A DNA stretch of 64,000 bases from Amanita rubescens (Eukaryota > Basidiomycota > Agaricomycetes > Agaricales > Amanitaceae). A program made the translations under genes and the position numbers. The notes below the pieces were generated by a model. It saw only the letters and a program-made list of their open reading frames with translations. It had not been told where the DNA came from and did not search any database. Positions within the stretch are counted from its first letter, which is position 1; each line of letters begins with the position of its first letter. The DNA lies in the NCBI GenBank assembly GCA_015039365.1, contig WION01000026.1:310001-374000 (forward strand), in the 5' to 3' direction. This document shows, piece after piece, positions 56,635 to 64,000 of the stretch.

Positions 56635-56872
56635 TGATCAGAGGTCTTATGACTTAACATGACAATCCTGTACCATATTTCGGCCTTCATTGTTCGTACA
56701 TATTCGCGCACTACTGCACTGTAAACTCGAGTCCCTAATATGTCCGCTAATACTATGATGCTTGTCATCGCTCTTGATACCGAAAATGATGATGTATTGA
56801 ATAAGATGGTTGACTGACGTCACATCCGCTTCCCTCTTAACTTGTACAACCGAAGGCCCGTTAATAGCATCT

Positions 56873-57474
56873 ATGTCCAGCACGGCCAATCCACCAGTTC
56901 TTACACCCATCAAAACGAGGGGCACGCAGCCCACCACGCTTATCGAAACACAAGAGGAGGAAATCTATCAGGCGGGTATTCAACTTCCGAGATTTGACAA
57001 TCGTTTGTCTGAATCAGGCAGATCGCGGATAACACACAAGCCGCCTCTGTTGAAGATCTATACGCCATGGCAACGCCCCGGAAAAAGCGTCCTCCAGTGT
57101 ACAGAATACCAACTAGCAATACTCCAAAGCGTTTCATTGCTCCACAGGCACATAGGACAACGCCGGACAACTCGCCCTTGTTCGAACCTGAGGTCACTTT
57201 GCCATCTCTCCCTTCCATCTCTCGGCTATGTAGCGGGTCACAAGAGAGTCTTTTGGACGTTTCGATTGGGAGTCTCTCATCAACGCCGACAAAGGTTCGG
57301 ATGCCTGAAGCCGAGAGCATGACTATTGAGGAAATATTACAACGAGGCACGTTGGACAATGCATGTCTTTTGGGTAAAGTCTTTTACACGAATATGGGTG
57401 TTATTTCTCATAATACAATAGACCTTGATTTGAATGCCAGTACAAGTGCAGCCGATGACCTACTTTGGGAATGA
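56873..57474 (+). CDS. Hypothetical basic Pro/Ser-rich protein
   Basis: The ATG at 56873 begins MSSTANPPVLTPIKTRGTQP. A second, better frame from about 57010 (SVEDLYAMATPRKKRPPVYR, then SNTPKRFIAPQAHRTTPDNS) runs to TGA near 57474. It contains EAESMTIEEILQRGTLDNAC, which looks like a short helical motif. The two frames must be joined by an intron that I could not place. Likely a nuclear or cytosolic protein; no family recognised. Confidence 0.4.
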
Positions 57475-57522
57475 TACGGATATTGTGCATACATGTTTGT
57501 CGCAGTAGAGATTAATTTGTAC

Positions 57523-57639
57523 GCCCGCCTAGCTCAATCGGATAGAGCGTCAGACTTTTACGATCTCTTGGGTTACCGGGCTCCTGGGAATACACGATTG
57601 AAAATCTGAAGGCTGCGAGTTCGACCCTCGCGGTGGGCT
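57523..57639 (+). tRNA. tRNA-Lys(TTT) with 43-nt intron
   Basis: Same body as the tRNA at 43026-43110: GCCCGCC/GGTGGGC acceptor stem, A box TAGCTCAATCGG and B box GAGTTCGACCCTC. The anticodon loop reads CTTTTA, then a 43-nt intron, then A and the closing stem. Anticodon TTT decodes AAA. A CTTTCTTTTCC tract directly after it fits a Pol III terminator. Confidence 0.93.
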
Positions 57640-57753
57640 ACTTTCTTTTCCATTTTTTAGCTACTCCATCAGATATTTATATCCACGTCTATGTGACTAA
57701 TAGTTGATGCGTTCCATGCTTTTCGGGCGCCAGGCATCTTCTGTATCTTCACC

Positions 57754-58487
57754 ATGGATGGCGCAGTTCCCTTTGGTTTTTCCACTCTCAATGTTTCCGG
57801 AAAATACATCTTGGTGAGCTAGCAACCGCCCCGTACTATCGACTTGACCTTACTCATCGTTTAGAACAAAACACTCAGTGACAACAGTGATCAGATTCTC
57901 CAGATGCAGGGCATCGGATGGATCACACGCAGCGCAATCAGCTATGCCAGTGTCACCTTCGACATCAAGCACGAAAAGGATGAGGATGGCACGGAACGGC
58001 TGAAAATTGACGAATATACCACCACCGGCGGAATTGCTACCACAACAGAGCATAGGGTGCTGACGTGGAAAGAGGTGGAGCACGACGATGTCTTGTTCGG
58101 CGCGATGTTGGTGAAGGCAAGAAGGTGCAAAGAGGAAGATATAAAAGAAGGATTCTTATCCCAAGGCTGGACCGCGGATACTCAAAAACATGGGTTAATT
58201 CAAACCGTTATCAGAAGTAATACTCGGAAGAGCGGCATTATTTGGACTGCGAATGAGGCAAGTAGTATCATGTTATGGACGAGATATAATTTAAGTCCAT
58301 TGGTGCGGATCATATAGACTTGGGGTGTGGAGGAAGCCAATGGCACAAAGAGGTTCACAAGACGCGTGTACTTTACGGGAGGACAGAACAAGGTGGTCAA
58401 GGCCCGGTTGGTTTATGACTACAGTAAGTTCGCCCACCCCGCGTCTTCGTTGGCAGGTTGCTAAATTCGAGTGTTCCAGCGTGGTAA
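57754..58487 (+). CDS. Lipocalin-like fungal protein of unknown function
   Basis: Exons 57754-57813, 57865-58257, 58318-58423 and 58480-58487 give about 189 residues. It starts MDGAVPFGFSTLNVSGKYIL. The order NVSGKY...MQGIGWITRSAISYASVTFD...TTGGIATTTEHRVLTW...GWTADTQKHGLIQT...TWGVEEANGTKRFTRRVYF...RLVYDYTW matches a widespread unnamed ascomycete/basidiomycete family with a predicted lipocalin-like beta barrel (from memory of the family). The second intron begins GCAAGT rather than GTAAGT; it is required to join ANE to TWGVEE. No signal peptide. It lies head-to-tail between a tRNA and a C2H2 factor gene. Confidence 0.75.
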
Positions 58488-58823
58488 TCCGCCTTATCAC
58501 TGTTGGCTGGTTGACGAACTCAGCTGGCACATTTGTATAAGATCTAGGATACATCGCCTGTGAATACTGTGCTGATGAGGATGTAATATAGTGCTACCTT
58601 CGTTCTATTTTTAGAAATTGGCTCCTAATCAACGAAGCAGCCTCCTTTCCAACAATACCTCATCCGATATGTTTTCCGCGTTTTAGTCCAGCCCGACCTG
58701 GTGGATCAGCTTATGTCACAATCGAAGCCAGCCTCGAATTACTCAATTATGTGGTGCCTGTCAGCCTCATCCGCTGTTTATATATGACATTTCGACGATC
58801 GCCTCACAACTTTTCCTCCCTTC

Positions 58824-60720
58824 ATGGCTTCATACGAGACGCAATGGCGAGGCAGCGACTCTGCTTCTGAATTCGGATCCGACGACAGTGTCTTTCCTTT
58901 CTTCAACTCTTCACCTAACCGTCTCGACGGCAGACCAAGACTTTTGCCGTCAGATCAGCGTCCCTCTGGATCTATTTCTGGGCCGCAGCTTTTTCCGATT
59001 TCCGAGTATCCTGCACTTGTCGGCATAGCCTCTTTGGGCGATTATGCCTTTTTAACGAACGGGGGTCTTGCAGAGCCCGCCGCTATTCAACGACCTCACT
59101 CAATGGCGGACGACGTCGAGTACAATCTCAACTATTTCAATTCTTATCTCGATCGCTCTGCGACCTCGGACAATGACACTGGGTCTGGTTCCGGAGCCGG
59201 TTACAGTTACGGACTCGTTCCTGCTCCGTCACTACTCGCTGCCTCGGGCGCTCCTCTACCATTGAACAGCTCTTATATGCAATCGCCTCATTCTAGCCGT
59301 TTGGATTCACAGTCGACCTCACCTATTCACACAGTCGTAACATCACGCCTAGAGCCCTTAGACATAGTTCCGACCATACCTCCAGCTCCTGATACCCGCC
59401 ACGTATTCTTCTCTGACAATGGCATTTATGACGTGACCTCCTCGGCTCATGACATTTATCATCTTCAGCAAGGACTCAAGCAAGCGCAGGAACCTTTGGT
59501 GTCAGCCTCGGGTGGCATTCAACCGTCATTCTCGTTCTCGTTACCTGGTATGCCAAACGCAGAAGAGGCTTTTCTGAGCCAGTTTCAAGAGCCAGTGACA
59601 AATATTGACCCAGCCCGCGTGGGAGAGGCGCTTACTGGAGAGCAACAACAGGGCGTTCACTATCCGTCTACTTCGGATAACCAGTCAACCTTTGACACTC
59701 TGTCCGGCACGGATATCTTTGGGACGGATCAACAAGATTTGGCACCAAGGGGTGGATCTCCAAGCACTAGCGATTCGAGCAAGTCGAGCCAGAAACGAGG
59801 AAGGGATCAAATAGAGCCGTCCACGGCCACCCCTGTCAAGCGCCAGCGCGTGAACCGGTCCGAGGATAATTATGTCCATAGAAGTACTCGGAAAAAGATG
59901 CAAAATGCTTCTTTCGATTTTGACTTGGTTTTGGGAAGCGACGATGAGGGCGAGAATGATTCTGGGAACGATGATTCCGACGCATATATCCCATCTCGAT
60001 CGCCTTCACCTGTTCTTCCATCCTTTGTGGTCACGTCTCCAAGTCCATCTGCGTCTCCATCAATAGCTGATGAGCTGTCGACAATTGTTGTCAAAGGCAA
60101 AAGGGGACGAGGAAGAGGTAAAGGAAAGGCGAAGGGCAGCGCAGCCCGTGCATTGGCTATGGTCACTAGAGCAAGAGAAGAGCAAGACTCTTTGGAACTC
60201 AGGTATCCTGATCTATCTGACGGAGATGGTCTTTCGATAGGGGGCGCATCTACCGAAGGTGCCAGTAGAACAAGGCGGGCCCCGCTACCTGTTCCTGTAC
60301 CGAATTTGATTAAGAAGAGTCGCGGAAGAAAGGTACCATATGTTCCAGTGCTACGCGGGGGAGAAGGAATCGGAGAAGGCGTTCCTGTCACTGACATTGT
60401 GGCTTTGACCCCTAGTGGTCGCAGGGGCAGAAGAAGGACGGCAGCAAATGATTTGGACGATGACGCGTCTGCTGTTGAAGAGCGAACGTTCATCTGTATG
60501 GTTCCCGGATGTGGGAAATGCTTTGTGCGTGGTGAGCACTTGAAGAGGCACGTTAGGAGTATTCATACCGACGACAAGCGTAAGTCGTACATGCGGTCTC
60601 TTTACTGGTTGCTGTCTGATCTCTCGCGTAGCACATGTTTGCCCGCACAAAGGCTGCGGAAAGTCGTTCAGCAGAAGGGATAATTTAGGACAACATGTTC
60701 GGATTCATCTAGAGGAGTGA
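58824..60720 (+). CDS. C2H2 zinc-finger transcription factor (Msn2/4-like fingers)
   Basis: Exons 58824-60579 and 60632-60720, 614 residues. A long Ser/Pro/Asp-rich N-terminus precedes basic patches (KRGRGRGKGKAKG, IKKSRGRK) suited to nuclear import. At the C-terminus are two tandem C2H2 fingers: CMVPGCGKCFVRGEHLKRH...H and, across the intron, CPHKGCGKSFSRRDNLGQH...H, ending RIHLEE. Two C-terminal fingers of this kind with the RxDxLxxH helix resemble yeast Msn2/Msn4, but the rest does not allow an orthology claim. Without splicing, the frame ends at 60683 and loses the second finger, so the intron is needed. Confidence 0.85.
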
Positions 60721-60823
60721 TCTCGGGATTATCATCTATACTACATACATTTATTTCGTTGATAAGATAATGGATTTGGATACCGTAATCAATATTATGC
60801 TTCCCGACTATCATCTTTAACCC

Positions 60824-62375
<1,552 letters not shown>

Positions 62376-62788
62376 ATGTTCATGGCTCAACGGTGGCCTA
62401 AGCATGAGATCTTGGTCAGCCTGAGCTTCCAAATGCAGGTGTCTCGGATGCAACGCAGGTGGTCCCTGGGCCATGCATCTGTTGGGTTTCGCTCTGAAAT
62501 GGGCTCCAGGACGGTGTTGGAGATGACAAATATATTCCAGTTTGACCTCAATGACGGCATGAGGCAAACAGATGAAAGGTACAAACAAAGGTAAACAACT
62601 CTACATATCTGGCTAGATGTGTGCCACGACGCTCACAACACACAAAATCCAACAGCATTGTGACATAGATAGTAAATACTGGAGCCCAAGCCTCAGCAGT
62701 GGCCCACACACTCAACTCTCGAGCTTGGCAAAGTGCCTGAAGTTACCCCTTGCCCTCAATCTTGTACCCAATGCACTGTTCTTGCCTT
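62376..62788. other. Intergenic, no gene seen
   Basis: No supported feature; CpG becomes rare from about 62720 onward. Confidence 0.4.
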
Positions 62789-63000
62789 CATCAGCAAATT
62801 GGGGAAAAATCTGATTGCATCTGACACTGCTGGAACACTGGCTGTCTGATTGTCTGATTGTCTAACCAGCACTGGAACACTAATTGTCTGACAGCCTGAT
62901 TGTCTGACATCATCTGACAACATCTGACAAGTGCCAGATCAAGACAGCCAGTGTACCAGCAGTGTCAGATGCAATCAGATTTTTCCCCAATTTCCTGATG
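62789..63000. mobile_element. Palindromic MITE-like element, 212 bp
   Basis: The left arm from CATCAGCAAATTGGGGAAAA (62789) and right arm ending TTTTCCCCAATTTCCTGATG (63000) are inverted repeats of about 56 bp with two mismatches. Between them lies an AT-balanced core with several TGTCTGAT repeats. Arm length and total size fit a non-autonomous DNA transposon. No clear target duplication was found, so the superfamily is unknown. Confidence 0.75.
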
Positions 63001-63211
63001 TTGGCACTCCATCAGATTTTATTTCTTGAGCCTGATATATGGCAATGGAGGGTTGGGCATCTCCAAGTTCCAACCACCACTGCCCCTCCAAAACTCCCCA
63101 TAAAAACCCTGGGGTTTGCCCAACCCCTCTTGTTCCCTAAAGTTTATACAAAGTTCAATGACCTTTTCATGGTGACCAACCAGTGCAGGGGCAAAGGCAA
63201 CATGGGGAAGG

Positions 63212-64000
63212 GTGATCACTGATGGTAGTCTGAAGTCCACAGAGAAGAGGCTCACTATTTCTATAGTTAGTGCAAAATCTATGAAGAACATCAAGGGTCA
63301 GGTACCATACAAAATGCATTTGTTGCTTAGTATTTACTCACATCTCCATGCAGAATTTCAGGCTGAAACCTTGCTGCAACTCATCAAAATAACAAGGGAA
63401 AATGTACTATGTGTTGAGTTTACAACCTTATTGAGTGGGCTCTCACCTACCAGTAGATATTCATAATCAGTTGGCAGAATCAGTTGAAGAGTTTCTGGAT
63501 GCAACACAGATTACTTTTGCAGGGGTGCAGGATGTTGATACCTTGGGTAAGATAAAGAAAATGGCCTCGGACCTGCTGCATGAAGTGGTGGCCCATATTG
63601 GCCAAGTCCAGAATGGAGCATGCAGTACAAATCAATGATGCCAGTTGAAGAAGCTGAGGTATGTAAGTGGATTGACAGATGAACAAAATTGGGATGGTGA
63701 GGGTGATGATAATGATTGAATTGACCTGAGTGTTGACATGTACAAGGTTTCTGATGCTTACTAGTAAACATATTGTGTCAAGCATTAAGTAGAGCACATT
63801 CTAAAGATTGATGTGATGAACAAATTAGGTGTGATTGTACAGGCAAAGTATTGAAATTGTCTGGTGCTGTTTTTAATTCTTCTATTTGTTTCTTGTTGTC
63901 ATTAAAATATTCTATAGACAATTTTGTGCAACACTCCAAGTTGGATTGCACTCCCCTCTCACCTAAAAGACTGCATGTGTCAATTCAGCAGGTATAGTAT
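63212..64000 (+). CDS. Possible N-terminus of NLR-like gene with C2 domain (partial)
   Basis: A plus-strand frame has no ATG at its start, so an upstream exon is likely. It contains RLTISIVSAKSMKNIKGQVP, which resembles the first strand of a C2 domain, then EFQAET and NVLCVEFTTL-like strands. After a probable intron near 63450-63470 the next frame reads QLAESVEEFLDATQITFAGV and GKIKKMASDLLHEVVAHIGQ, a helical segment. C2-plus-helix N-termini precede NB-ARC or NACHT domains in mushroom NLRs. The gene would continue past the right edge. The CpG-poor composition matches the other two NLR loci. Family assignment is tentative. Confidence 0.35.

Noticed and set aside
40324..57639. Inverted duplication of a DUF6534 gene plus tRNA-Lys block
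   Set aside because: The tRNA lies upstream of one DUF6534 gene and downstream of the other, and the DNA between shows no similarity. Coincidence is more likely.

Overview
This is nuclear DNA of a fungus, most likely a mushroom-forming basidiomycete (Agaricomycetes). Genes are broken by many short introns (about 45-60 nt, GT...AG with a CTNA-like branch site). Both tRNA-Lys genes carry introns after the anticodon. Characteristic families are present: two DUF6534 membrane proteins, an SRPK-like kinase of the type expanded in mushrooms, an Urbs1/Fep1/SreA-type GATA factor and STAND/NLR proteins with TPR repeats. The species cannot be read from the window.

Layout. 1-3.2 kb: 3' part of an NLR-like gene made of 23 TPR units. 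3.5-9.1 kb: repeats, a small gene, an SRPK-like kinase gene with a frameshift, and a fragment of the replication gene ORC5. 9.2-11.8 kb: AMP deaminase. 12.5-15.0 kb: a tandem duplication carrying a small conserved protein gene and a decayed divergent partner. 15.4-19.8 kb: an ORC5 pseudogene, a nested hAT transposon and an intact 163-aa gene (called beta here). 24.1-27.8 kb: a complete NLR-like NB-ARC/TPR gene. 29.5-33.7 kb: two more decayed ORC5 copies and a second intact beta gene. 34-39.7 kb: two minisatellites around a small multi-exon gene. 40.3-43.1 kb: a DUF6534 gene and tRNA-Lys(CTT). 46.6-51.2 kb: ribosomal protein eL37 and the iron-type GATA regulator. 53.4-62.4 kb: a conserved block with DUF6534, tRNA-Lys(TTT), a lipocalin-like protein, a C2H2 factor and a WDR5-like WD40 protein. 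62.8-64 kb: a palindromic MITE and the start of a possible third NLR-like gene.

The right half (40-62.4 kb) reads as an ordinary housekeeping region. The left half is an accessory region built by segmental duplication: the 3' half of ORC5 together with its convergent neighbour beta has been copied several times. Every ORC5 copy has decayed, while beta stays open in two.

The strongest unusual signal is compositional. The three NLR-associated blocks are almost free of CpG (none from 1 to 3179, none from about 24072 to 26937, about one in the last 1.28 kb), while the DNA between them has ordinary CpG. This points to long-term cytosine methylation and deamination, or strong selection against CpG, acting on still-open immune-receptor-like genes whose repeats are nearly identical and vary at a few fixed positions. 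All exon joins were read by eye and would need transcript data to settle.
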